Shown: positions 17,977 to 26,850 of the stretch, piece by piece | Layout: the number at the start of each line of letters is the position of its first letter | Position numbering within the stretch: position 1 is the stretch's first letter | Assembly: GCF_003096415.1 (NCBI RefSeq) | Contig: NZ_QEKH01000024.1 | Location: forward strand, 1 to 64,000 | Direction: 5' to 3' | Source: Victivallis vadensis | GTDB lineage: Bacteria; Verrucomicrobiota; Lentisphaeria; Victivallales; Victivallaceae | DNA: 64,000 nucleotides | Position numbers and translations under genes: made by a program | Notes under the pieces: generated by a model | What the model saw: the letters and a program-made list of their open reading frames with translations, nothing else | What the model was told of the DNA's origin: nothing | The model's database searches: none

Positions 17977-19509
17977 CTATGGGCGATAGACGGCCTCGCC
18001 GTCAATCACGGTAAGGAGCAGGCCGGAGGCGGGGGTATGCGGATTGGCGAAATCGTCGGTGCCGTCGAGTTCTTCGGGATCGAAGACTGCGAAATCGGCG
18101 GGACGGCCTGCGGCGATGTAGCCCTGACCGGCCAGCCGGAAAGTGTCGGCGGGCAGGCCGGTGACCTGCCGGACGGCGCTTTCGATGGAAGCTCCGTCCT
18201 CGAACCGCAGCTTCAGGAAACGCGGCAAGGAACCGAAGGCGCGCGGATGGCTCCGGCCGATCGAATAATCAAGGGGGCGGGCGTTCTCATCGCTTCCGGC
18301 CATGCACCACGGGAGCGCGAGAATCCGGCGCAGGTTTTCTTCGGACATGCCCCGGAATCCGGCGGTGGTTCCGGCCGCATCGGCGGAGAGCAGCTTCACC
18401 GCCAGCGCCGGAGCCGTCACCCGGAATTGCGCGGCGAGCCGGTCGAGGGTTTTGCCTTCGCAGCCGGAAAAGCCGGGGGCGGCGGTACCGACCAGCCGGA
18501 CGGTTCTCCAATATTCGGAAGAGCGCGATTCGTCGAGGGCGGTTTCGAGAGCTTGCTGTTCAGCCGGATCGGCGAGACGGCGCTCAATGGTTTCATCGTC
18601 AAGGTCGCCCCATTCGCCGGGCAGGATCACGCTCAGCTGCGTCATCGACTCGGTGTAGGGATAGCGGTCGACCGAGAGTTCGATGCCGTCTTGCCGCGCC
18701 GCCTCCAGCAGCGCGAGCGCGGCGTCCAGCTTGGACCAGTTTGCGCGCCCGGCGGTTTTGAAGTGGCTGATCTGCAAGCGGTTCAGACCGGCGCGCCGGG
18801 CGCATTCGACGGTTTCCGAGAGGGATTCGAGCAATTCGCTGCCCTCGCTGCGCAAATGGGTCGCATACAGCGCCCCACGGGCGGCGAGGCGCTTCATCAG
18901 GAATACGATTTCGTCGGAATCGGCGAATTTGCCGGGCACGTACAAGAGACCGGTGGAGAGGCCGGGCGCCCCCTGTTCGAGCATCCGGTCGAGCAGCCGG
19001 GCCATCTCATCAAGCTCGGGGCCGGAAAGCCCGGCCTGTTCGTAGCCGGCAATCGCGGCGCGCAGAGTGTTGTGGCCGCACAATGCGTGCATCTTGAGCT
19101 TCACGCCGCGCCGGGCGAGGGCGGCGCGCCAGCCGGAGTAGTCGTCCCAGTCGATTTCGACGCCGTACTGACGGTAAAGCTCGTTCAGGTGGGCGCGGTT
19201 GAAACGGGTGACCGGAAAGGCGGAGAGTCCGCAGTTCCCCGCGATTTCCGACACCACCCCCTGCGAAATTTTGCCGAATCCCTCCGGGCGCGCCAGAATG
19301 GACAAGTCGGAGTGACCGTGCACGTCGATGAAGCCGGGCGCAAGGATGCGCCCCCCTAGGTCGAGCGTGCGGTCGGCGGCGGAAGCGGTGATCGCCGGCT
19401 CAATTGCGCGGACTTCGGCGCCTTTGGTCAGGACCGCGCACTTGCGCAGCGGAGTGCCGGTGCCGTCGGCGAGCCACAGATTTTTATAAAGAACGCTTGA
19501 GCAACTCAT
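17977..19509 (-). CDS. D-aminoacylase-like amidohydrolase
   Basis: 510 residues of the N-acyl-D-amino-acid deacylase branch of the amidohydrolase superfamily. The metal-binding HGHS motif is in ILAPGFIDVHGHSDLS (about 58-73); other family features are ISEIAGNCGLSAFPV, GHNTLR, YATHLRSEG, ISHFKT and the late GSDENARP. Enzymes of this type hydrolyse N-acyl-D-amino acids or similar amides. It overlaps the 3' end of the debranching enzyme gene by 26 bp, which would place its ribosome-binding site inside that gene. No functional link between the two products is obvious. Confidence 0.85.
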   Translation of the reverse strand: MSCSSVLYKNLWLADGTGTPLRKCAVLTKGAEVRAIEPAITASAADRTLDLGGRILAPGFIDVHGHSDLSILARPEGFGKISQGVVSEIAGNCGLSAFPVTRFNRAHLNELYRQYGVEIDWDDYSGWRAALARRGVKLKMHALCGHNTLRAAIAGYEQAGLSGPELDEMARLLDRMLEQGAPGLSTGLLYVPGKFADSDEIVFLMKRLAARGALYATHLRSEGSELLESLSETVECARRAGLNRLQISHFKTAGRANWSKLDAALALLEAARQDGIELSVDRYPYTESMTQLSVILPGEWGDLDDETIERRLADPAEQQALETALDESRSSEYWRTVRLVGTAAPGFSGCEGKTLDRLAAQFRVTAPALAVKLLSADAAGTTAGFRGMSEENLRRILALPWCMAGSDENARPLDYSIGRSHPRAFGSLPRFLKLRFEDGASIESAVRQVTGLPADTFRLAGQGYIAAGRPADFAVFDPEELDGTDDFANPHTPASGLLLTVIDGEAVYRP

Positions 19510-22500
19510 AGACTCTGAAAAACTCCGATCCGCTCCAGGCCTGTGCCGGACAACCGCCCTGACGGTGCGGCGCGTCGCCGTCCGCCACTTCGGGGAGCTG
19601 TCCGATCACGCCGGTTTCAAAATATCCCGCCGCCGACATCAGAATCGCCAGCGCCCGCTTCCGCACCGGTTCGCCGCCGAGCCGGTAGAGCGCCTCGCAG
19701 TAAGCCGGGAAGGGCCAGCTCCAGACGGTGCCGTTGTGATAGGCGACCTTGCGCGAGGTATCTTCCGGCCCGCAGTAACGGCCCCGGTAGGGGTGCTCCG
19801 GGTCGTTCAGCAATACGCCGTTGCGCTCGACCGGCAGCCGGCAGGCGACGGGCCGGTCCGCGAGACTGCGGATGCCGCCCGGCACGAGCAGTTCTTCGGA
19901 GTTGGTCAGGATCAGGCGGCATTTGGCCGGATCGGTGACCGCGCCGAGGGTGACGGCGAGCAGCTGGTTGGGGCGGATGTGGTCGTCCGGCACCGCCGCG
20001 CGGGCGGGAACGCCGCGCCGGGCATGGAGACAATCCGAACACCGTCCGGGCAATTGGAAGAAATACCGTTCGATGCTTGCCGCGACCCGTCTGGAAAGTT
20101 CGCGGTACTCCGGCTCTTCACGGCCGAGGAAGTCGAGCGCGGCGAACCAGAGCGCCTGAATTTCGACCGGGTATCCTTCGCGCGGCGTTCCGGCCGGGAA
20201 ATTGGTATCCATCCATGTGAAGTGGGACGGGCTGAAGATCAGCGCGCTGTCGGAGTCCATCACAATGCCGTTCGGAGTGCCGCGCCTGTAGTTTTCGACG
20301 ATCGACACAAGCACGTTCCGCAAGGTGCGGCCGCCGCAGTCGGCGTCAAGGATTGCGGCAGAACCGGCCGCATCCACATAGTCGCGGGTTGCGACGATCA
20401 GGTAGAGAGGCGCGTCGCTGGTGTCGCGGTTCGCGTCGTCGAGACCGCGGATCATGTTCGGAATCGTGCCGTTGCGTTCAAAGAGCGCGAACTGGCGGAT
20501 GATCGCTTCGGCTTCCGGCCTGAAGTTTCCGACCACGAGTCCGCGCAGCGCGATCAGCGTGTCGCGCCCCCAGTCGAGGAACCACGGATAACCGGCGATC
20601 ACGGTGCTGAATTCGTCGCGTTTGACCACAAAGCGGCGCATCGCGGGTTCAAACAGCTCATCGGGGCCGGTGCTGGAGGGATATTCGCGTTGTTCCGGCC
20701 ACTCGATCCCGTCCGGGATCGGCCGGTCGGCGGCATCGGCGAAAGCAGTCAGCGTGGCGGTCTGACCACCTTCCAGATGATATTCGAAATAGCCGGGGCT
20801 GAACAAATCGGTCTTGTCCTCCAGCCCGTAATAGCGTTCCGACGGCAGGTCGACCATATAATACCACTCCGGCTGGCTGTGGAACGAGCCGCCTTCGGCG
20901 CGCAGCGCGAGCCGACGCTCGGCGGGAGTGAAGTCAAAGCCGTTCTCAAGGGAGCGGACCGCGGCCGGGAAGCGCTGCTCCGGACCGGCGAACGCCTTGG
21001 TGACCTGATGGTTGATCCGGTCCTCAAGATCGGGGCGCAAAATCAGTTTGGCCGGCGTCGAATCGGGCAGCTCGCCGGGACGGTCGCAGGAACAGTGGCG
21101 GCGGAAATGGAAGCGCACCGCGTCGGTGTTGAACGCCCCTTCCATTTCGATTTCCAATATTGCCCGGCAGCCCTGACCGGCGGGGAGCGCGAAGAGCCAC
21201 CGCGCCCGGTTGTCCGGCTGTGCGTTGAAGGCGATCAGGTTATCGAGTTCGATGCTCCGGCTGTAGCCGTTGACCACCAGCCACGCCCGGCAGCGGGTGA
21301 ACATCACGTGGCGGTCCACCGGATAGGAGCGGTTGATGTTCGCGGCCAGAATCGCCTCGTATTTGCTGGTCAGTCTTCCCCACGCCGCCGAAAAGTAGCT
21401 GATTCCGCCGAACCGGTTGGCGGCGAAGGCATAGAGGTCGCCGAGCGGATGCTCGACCGCGCTGTTTTCCTGTCGGATACGGCAGCGGTCCGGCTGGGGC
21501 AGCTGTACCAGTTCCCCGGAACTTTTCACGATCTTCTCCTCCGACTCGAACACGGTCAGCCGGATCGACAATGAAATCATGCTGGTCAGGTGGTTGGGCG
21601 GCAGCGCGATCATCGCGAGGTGATGGCGGCCGTCGGCGGAGGGAAGACTGGCGGCCAGCCGCAGATTGCGGTCGCCATGACGGATTTCCACCCGGAACCG
21701 GCTGTGTCCCTTCACCAGAAGCACATCGCCCGGCGGCAGCATCACCCGGCGGTGCGGATCGGATTCGACCCGGTAACGGGTCACAGGCGCCGGATCGATG
21801 CCGGAAGAGGCCGCCGCGAACGCAACGGGATCGGCCAGCATCGCCTTGCCCGGCTCCGCCGTCGCGCCGCCCGCTTCCAGTCCGCCGAGAGCGACGAGGA
21901 TGCTCCGGGCCATCGCATCGGCCCGCTGCCGTTCGACCGGCGCGGGCTCGCGGCCCGGAACCGGATCAGGGAGCCGGTAATCCGTGAAATCGATGCAGAG
22001 CCCTTCGCCGGGAGCAAGCTCATAATTGAGTTCATTGAATTCGTGGCGGAACGTAATCCGGCGGCCGCTCAGAAGGTCGGTTCCTTCCCCGGGGCAATCC
22101 GCCACCGGCCAGTGAACCGCGGCAGCGCGGTCGCAGTCGAGGTTCAGCAGCACCAGCACCCGGGTTTTGCCGTCGGCGGCGGTACGGCGGGCGGCCAGGA
22201 CGTTGCCGCCCCCCTTCTGGATCAACTCCACATGCGAACCGGCGAGGAAAGCCGGATGGTCGGCATTGAGCAGCGTGAGTTTACGGATCACTTCGATCAG
22301 ATTGGGGGAAGCTCCCCAGTTCAGTGCTCCCGCGCCGTGCACGTCGATCTTCTCGGTCGCAAAGAATTCGGCACCGTTCGCAAAGCCGAACGCGCCGTTT
22401 TCCGCCAGCAGCGCCGCGACCAGGAAACGCAGCCGGGCGTAGACCCTGCCGGAGGCCGCCAGCCGCATGTTGTCGTGGGTTTCGGCGAAGTTGACCAGTG

Positions 22501-23734
22501 TGCCGTACAGGGCGCTGCATTGGTCCACATAGGGAAAATAGCGGCTGATCTGGTCGCGGGTGTAGTTCTGGAAGAGCTCGGAATAGCCCCAGGTGAGGCC
22601 GGAGTAACCGAGCAGCCGCTCCTGCACCTTCAGCGGGCCGCCGAGTCCTTCGAGCAGGAACACGGTATCCGGAAACTCCTCGCGGACACGCGCGACGATG
22701 TAGTTCCACGCCGCTTCCGGCAGCATGTAGCCCGCGTCGCAGCGGAAGCCGTCCACGTGGCGGCGGCACCAGAACAAAAACACCTTCGCCATCAGCTGAT
22801 GTACCTTGGGATCGGTGTAGTCGAGCTTGCAGAGGTCCGCCCAGACCACGCCCCACGCGCCGGGACTTTCAAAGGCGCCGTCCGCTTTGCGCACGAAATA
22901 ATCCGGGTGCTCCCCCTGCAGCTTGGAGGCCCAGCCGGTGTGGTTCACCGGGATGTCGAGAAAAATCCGGCCGTTGCGGGCATGGACCGCGTCGACCAGC
23001 TCGCCGAACTGTTCCAGCGGCGTCGCCTTCGGGTCGAAGTCGGCCAGCGCCGGATCGACGTTGAAGTAGTCCAGCGACGCGAAAGGGCTGCCGTAACGCC
23101 CCATCCGGCCGTACTGGGTCGGCGCCGGGTGGATCGGCAGCAGCTGCAAAATCCGGCAGCCGAGCTTGTTGAAGATATGGTCCAGCTGCTTTTTCAGCGC
23201 CCGGAATGTGCCGGAGGGAGGAATCACGGTATAGCCCCGGCGGTCGAGTTCGGCGAGTTCTTCCGGATCGGGAGCGGAGACCGCCTTGTCCATATTCGCG
23301 CCGAACTGCCGCACGAAGGCCGAATAGATCGTATTGCCCGCCGCCGCGTTCGCGCTGCACACCTTGAAGCGGAAGTTCTCCCCCTCCGGCCACAGGATCG
23401 CCGAACGGTCGGCGGGCAGGAAGCTGCATTTCGCCTCGAATATGCCGATTTCAGTGAAGGGCAGCGTGAGTTCCGCCACGCCGGGAGCGACCGCTTTCAT
23501 CGGCAGGTCGTGCCAGTCGAGGCCGGCGAGCGCGCGATGCTGGTCGGTGCGCGCGACGATTTCGGCGCGGCGGATCGCGGCGCGGCCGATGTTGGTGCGG
23601 ACGACGGCGGTTCCGTCCCGGTCCGCCGGGATGCCGTCAAGACGGAAGGTTACGGTATCGCCGGTGTGGAAAATAGTACGCGCCGGACGGATTGACTGCT
23701 GCATGATCGTGCTCTCGCTGTGAATGAATTCCAT
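19484..23734 (-). CDS. Two-domain glycogen debranching enzyme
   Basis: 1416 residues. The N-terminal half is a GH13-like glucanotransferase: ILQLLPIHPAPTQYGRMG, FLDIPVNHTG (Asp260, Asn264 and His265), DGFRCDAGY (nucleophile Asp333), FLLEGLGG (Glu362) and FAETHDN. The C-terminal third, from about 1040, is an amylo-1,6-glucosidase module (GDE_C/GH133) with GYPWFLDWGRDTLIALRGL and later YHNGTVWSWPFPAYCEAL. Together they would shorten and remove glycogen branches, as in eukaryotic AGL-type enzymes. An internal Met at codon 11 (23704) is an alternative start; both have weak ribosome sites. No signal peptide is seen, so it is cytoplasmic. Confidence 0.88.
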   Translation of the reverse strand: MEFIHSESTIMQQSIRPARTIFHTGDTVTFRLDGIPADRDGTAVVRTNIGRAAIRRAEIVARTDQHRALAGLDWHDLPMKAVAPGVAELTLPFTEIGIFEAKCSFLPADRSAILWPEGENFRFKVCSANAAAGNTIYSAFVRQFGANMDKAVSAPDPEELAELDRRGYTVIPPSGTFRALKKQLDHIFNKLGCRILQLLPIHPAPTQYGRMGRYGSPFASLDYFNVDPALADFDPKATPLEQFGELVDAVHARNGRIFLDIPVNHTGWASKLQGEHPDYFVRKADGAFESPGAWGVVWADLCKLDYTDPKVHQLMAKVFLFWCRRHVDGFRCDAGYMLPEAAWNYIVARVREEFPDTVFLLEGLGGPLKVQERLLGYSGLTWGYSELFQNYTRDQISRYFPYVDQCSALYGTLVNFAETHDNMRLAASGRVYARLRFLVAALLAENGAFGFANGAEFFATEKIDVHGAGALNWGASPNLIEVIRKLTLLNADHPAFLAGSHVELIQKGGGNVLAARRTAADGKTRVLVLLNLDCDRAAAVHWPVADCPGEGTDLLSGRRITFRHEFNELNYELAPGEGLCIDFTDYRLPDPVPGREPAPVERQRADAMARSILVALGGLEAGGATAEPGKAMLADPVAFAAASSGIDPAPVTRYRVESDPHRRVMLPPGDVLLVKGHSRFRVEIRHGDRNLRLAASLPSADGRHHLAMIALPPNHLTSMISLSIRLTVFESEEKIVKSSGELVQLPQPDRCRIRQENSAVEHPLGDLYAFAANRFGGISYFSAAWGRLTSKYEAILAANINRSYPVDRHVMFTRCRAWLVVNGYSRSIELDNLIAFNAQPDNRARWLFALPAGQGCRAILEIEMEGAFNTDAVRFHFRRHCSCDRPGELPDSTPAKLILRPDLEDRINHQVTKAFAGPEQRFPAAVRSLENGFDFTPAERRLALRAEGGSFHSQPEWYYMVDLPSERYYGLEDKTDLFSPGYFEYHLEGGQTATLTAFADAADRPIPDGIEWPEQREYPSSTGPDELFEPAMRRFVVKRDEFSTVIAGYPWFLDWGRDTLIALRGLVVGNFRPEAEAIIRQFALFERNGTIPNMIRGLDDANRDTSDAPLYLIVATRDYVDAAGSAAILDADCGGRTLRNVLVSIVENYRRGTPNGIVMDSDSALIFSPSHFTWMDTNFPAGTPREGYPVEIQALWFAALDFLGREEPEYRELSRRVAASIERYFFQLPGRCSDCLHARRGVPARAAVPDDHIRPNQLLAVTLGAVTDPAKCRLILTNSEELLVPGGIRSLADRPVACRLPVERNGVLLNDPEHPYRGRYCGPEDTSRKVAYHNGTVWSWPFPAYCEALYRLGGEPVRKRALAILMSAAGYFETGVIGQLPEVADGDAPHRQGGCPAQAWSGSEFFRVYELLKRSL

Positions 23735-23892
23735 ACTTTCCGGTAATATACTGCATCGGAGTAAAAAAATAAAGCATTCTTCGGGCTTTCTGCTTTTAAA
23801 ATCGGATCAGTTGTGTTATCTTAATTGCATTTCGGGCAGATGTTGTCGTTTGCCGCAACAAGCAACAACCAAAACAACAACGGATTCAAAAA

Positions 23893-25986
23893 ATGAGACG
23901 TTTCATATTGCATAAAATATTACCGTCGGCGCTGCTGCTGGGAATGGTGTTCCCGCTGCTTGCGGCGGCGCCGCAGGAATACAGCGACCGCCAGCTCAAA
24001 CTGATCGCCCAGATGACCGCCCAGCTGCTCTCGCGGAACCACTACCGGCAGCAGCAGCTGGATGAAAAAGTGTCGTCGCAGCTGTTCGACGAGTATTTCA
24101 AGATGCTTGATCCGAACAAAATCTACTTCACCGAGGAGGACGTGAAAACGTTCGAGCCGGTGCGCAACACTCTCGGCGCCGCATTGCTGCGCGGCGATTC
24201 GAGTTTCGCTTTCCGGGTCTATGAACTGTACAAGACGCGCAACAACGAATTCAAAGCGTTTGCGGAGGCGCAGCTCAAGAAGCCGTTCGACTTTACGAAG
24301 GACGAGTCGTTCGTGACCGACCGGCGCGACCTGCCGCGCGCCGCGAACCGCGAAGAACTGGAGAAGCTCTGGTATCTCCGGCTCAAGAACGATGTGCTGG
24401 CCTACCGGCTTTTCAACCGGGCGCTGGACGATGCCGCCAGAAAAAAGAAAAAAGAAGACAAGGACGAAACCGCCAAAATCGCGAAAATCTGGGAGGCCAA
24501 GACCCCTGAGGAGAAGGTGCTCAACCGTCTGCGCGACATCAACAACGATATCATGCAGAGGGAGAAGGTGGATATCCTCGGCCTCTATCTGAACGCGCTG
24601 GCGCAGGTGTACGGCCCCCACTCCAACTACCTGCCCCCCCAGCTTGAGGAGGATCAGGAGATCAGCATGAAACTGTCGCTGACCGGAATCGGCGCGACCC
24701 TGACCAGTGACGACGGCTATATCAAGATCGTCGCGATCGTGCCGGGCGGTCCCGCCGCCCTCGACGGCCGCCTGAAGGTGGAGGACCGGATCGTGGCGGT
24801 GACCCAGGAAAACGGCGAGGTCACCGACGTGGTCGACATGCCGGTCTCCAAGGCGGTGAAGTACATCCGGGGCCCTGAAAACACCAAGGTGACCCTGACC
24901 GTGCTGCCCGGCGAAAAGGGCCGCAACGGCGTTCCGGAAAACATCACCCTGACCCGTGCCAAGGTGGCATTGGTGGACAGCGAGGCCAAAGGCGAAGTCA
25001 AAGAGGTCAAACGCGCCGACGGCAAAGCGGTCAGGGTGGGCGTGATCACGCTGCCGAGCTTCTACCGGGATTACGAAGCGGAGTTCCGCGGGGATTCCAA
25101 AGCCAAGAAGTGCACCGACGACGTCGCCCGGATTCTGGAGGATTTCTCAAAGCGGAAGGTGGAATCGGTGGTGATGGACCTGCGGCGCAACGGAGGAGGC
25201 AGCCTGCCGGAGGCGATTTCGCTGACCGGGCTGTTCATTCCGACCGGTCCGGTGGTGCAGATCCGTTCCGGCGACCGGGAGGTTCATCTGGAGTCGGACA
25301 ACGATCCGCGGCTGGCGTATGACGGCCCGCTGGTGGTGCTGACCAGCAAGCTCTCCGCCTCCGCTTCCGAAATCTTCGCGGCGGCGATGCGTGACAGCGA
25401 ACGTGCGATTCTGGTCGGGGACAGCCGCACCTTCGGCAAGGGAACCGTGCTCAATGTGATGCAGCTGGACCGGTTCCTGAAATTCATCGGGGAAAATTTC
25501 GAGGCCGGCTCCGCGATCTACGAAACCGCGATGTTCTACCGGATCGCGGGCGGCTCGGTGCAGCAGCTCGGCATCACGCCGGATATCCAGCTCCCGTCGC
25601 TGACCGAAGAGCTGGAAATCGGCGAGATGTTCATGGACAACCACTTGCCGTGGGATACGATCAAGCCGGTCGAATTCAGGAAGTTCAAACCGGAACATAT
25701 CGCGAAAGTTCCGGCGCTGGCCGAAGCCTCTGAAAAACGCATCGCCGCCAGTCAGGAGTATCAGAGCCTGATCCGCAAGATTGAGCTTTTCCGCAAATAC
25801 AAGGATAAGAAGGAAGTCTCCCTGAACGAGGAAAAGCGCTGGAAGGAGTATCAGGACGAAAAGCAGGTGCAGGAAGAAGCCGACCGGCTCTATCGGGAAA
25901 ATTCCGGTACGAAAGAGAAAGACGAAAAAAAGCAGTTCGATCCCGAGCTGAACGAAGCCGTCAATATCGCCGCCGACCTGGTGTAA
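23893..25986 (+). CDS. prc: Prc-type carboxy-terminal processing protease
   Basis: 697 residues with a signal peptide (ILPSALLLGMVFPLLAAAP). A Prc-like N-terminal helical region is followed by a PDZ domain (about 255-335, GIGATLTSDDGYIKI) and the S41 protease fold: SVVMDLRRNGGGSLPEA, KLSASASEIFAAAM with the catalytic Ser, and TFGKGTVLNV with the catalytic Lys. The charged C-terminal tail matches the DUF3340-type extension. It degrades or trims C-termini of periplasmic proteins. It is divergent from the debranching enzyme gene, with 158 bp between them. Confidence 0.94.
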   Translation: MRRFILHKILPSALLLGMVFPLLAAAPQEYSDRQLKLIAQMTAQLLSRNHYRQQQLDEKVSSQLFDEYFKMLDPNKIYFTEEDVKTFEPVRNTLGAALLRGDSSFAFRVYELYKTRNNEFKAFAEAQLKKPFDFTKDESFVTDRRDLPRAANREELEKLWYLRLKNDVLAYRLFNRALDDAARKKKKEDKDETAKIAKIWEAKTPEEKVLNRLRDINNDIMQREKVDILGLYLNALAQVYGPHSNYLPPQLEEDQEISMKLSLTGIGATLTSDDGYIKIVAIVPGGPAALDGRLKVEDRIVAVTQENGEVTDVVDMPVSKAVKYIRGPENTKVTLTVLPGEKGRNGVPENITLTRAKVALVDSEAKGEVKEVKRADGKAVRVGVITLPSFYRDYEAEFRGDSKAKKCTDDVARILEDFSKRKVESVVMDLRRNGGGSLPEAISLTGLFIPTGPVVQIRSGDREVHLESDNDPRLAYDGPLVVLTSKLSASASEIFAAAMRDSERAILVGDSRTFGKGTVLNVMQLDRFLKFIGENFEAGSAIYETAMFYRIAGGSVQQLGITPDIQLPSLTEELEIGEMFMDNHLPWDTIKPVEFRKFKPEHIAKVPALAEASEKRIAASQEYQSLIRKIELFRKYKDKKEVSLNEEKRWKEYQDEKQVQEEADRLYRENSGTKEKDEKKQFDPELNEAVNIAADLV

Positions 25987-25996
25987 TCCGCTCATC

Positions 25997-26032
25997 GCCG
26001 CGCGTCAATACCCTTCCGGGAAGATGCGCGGC
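25997..26032. terminator. Hairpin between convergent genes
   Basis: The arms GCCGCGC (25997-26003) and GCGCGGC (26026-26032) enclose a second small stem CTTCC/GGAAG. It lies just after the protease stop and before the end of the converging MgtC gene. It probably ends the protease transcript, although no T-run is seen. Confidence 0.45.
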
Positions 26033-26114
26033 AGTTCGCTTGAACAGCAACAAAACAGGTGCGGATGGCGTTACGGCCTGCCGGTACGCGCCGCGAAAGC
26101 GGCCTTGCCGCTCC

Positions 26115-26783
26115 CTATTCGATCTTCTCAATCATGATATCGGGGAACTGCTGCAGAAACGCGGCCAGAACGTTTTCATCGCTCTGGGCGTGGAGCCGGA
26201 TGTACATCTTCACGCGAAGCCGCTCCTGCTTGCCGGTGTGGTCGCTGGTCACGGAACAGTTGATGATCCGGTAGCCGTTGTTGTTCAACTCGTTGGTGAT
26301 CTTGATCAGGTTGTTGCGGTTGCGGGTGGAAAACACCAGCTGCAGGCACTCGGTTTTCATATTGCGGAAAATGCATTGGAAGATTTCGAGGCCGATCAGA
26401 GTGAGCAGCGTGGTCACGAGGCCGAGCACATAGAGTCCTCCTCCGACCGCCATGCCGATTCCGGCGGCGACCCAGAGACCGGCGGCAGTGGTCAGGCCGC
26501 GCACTGCCTGTTTCTGCATCATGATGGTGCCGGCGCCGATGAAGCCGATGCCGCTGACGATCTGGGCGGCGACGCGGGCGGCGTCGCCGGGACGGATTCC
26601 GGCGACTCCGGCGGAATCCTGAAACCCCCACTGGGAAACGATCATGATCAGGGCGCTCCCGAGGGAGACGAGAAAGTGGGTGCGCATTCCGGCGACTTTG
26701 GCGCGGTATTCGCGTTCAAGCCCGATGGCGGCTCCGAGGGCTCCGGCGAGCAGCAGACGGCCGATGAATTCCAGTGTCAACAT
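26115..26783 (-). CDS. MgtC/SapB family membrane protein
   Basis: 222 residues. The N-terminal half has the MgtC pattern: FIGRLLLAGALGAAIGLEREYR, GMRTHFLVSLGSAL, GIGFIGAGTIM and GLTTAAGLWVAAGIGMAVGGG, with four membrane helices. The C-terminal 80 residues form a cytoplasmic ACT-like domain. Members of this family are linked to Mg2+ stress, but the exact role is not known. It has its own likely promoter overlapping the end of the symporter gene. Confidence 0.88.
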   Translation of the reverse strand: MLTLEFIGRLLLAGALGAAIGLEREYRAKVAGMRTHFLVSLGSALIMIVSQWGFQDSAGVAGIRPGDAARVAAQIVSGIGFIGAGTIMMQKQAVRGLTTAAGLWVAAGIGMAVGGGLYVLGLVTTLLTLIGLEIFQCIFRNMKTECLQLVFSTRNRNNLIKITNELNNNGYRIINCSVTSDHTGKQERLRVKMYIRLHAQSDENVLAAFLQQFPDIMIEKIE

Positions 26784-26822
26784 GATACAGCCTCATGGTT
26801 TCCGGGTTGGTTGCAACCTGTC

Positions 26823-26850
26823 ACTATACCATGTTTCCGCCGGAATTCAA
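26823..26850 (-). promoter_or_regulatory. Candidate promoter of the MgtC gene
   Basis: TTGAAT (26845-26850) and TATAGT (26823-26828) on the minus strand are 16 bp apart. It overlaps the stop codon of the upstream symporter gene, so MgtC may be transcribed separately. Confidence 0.45.
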
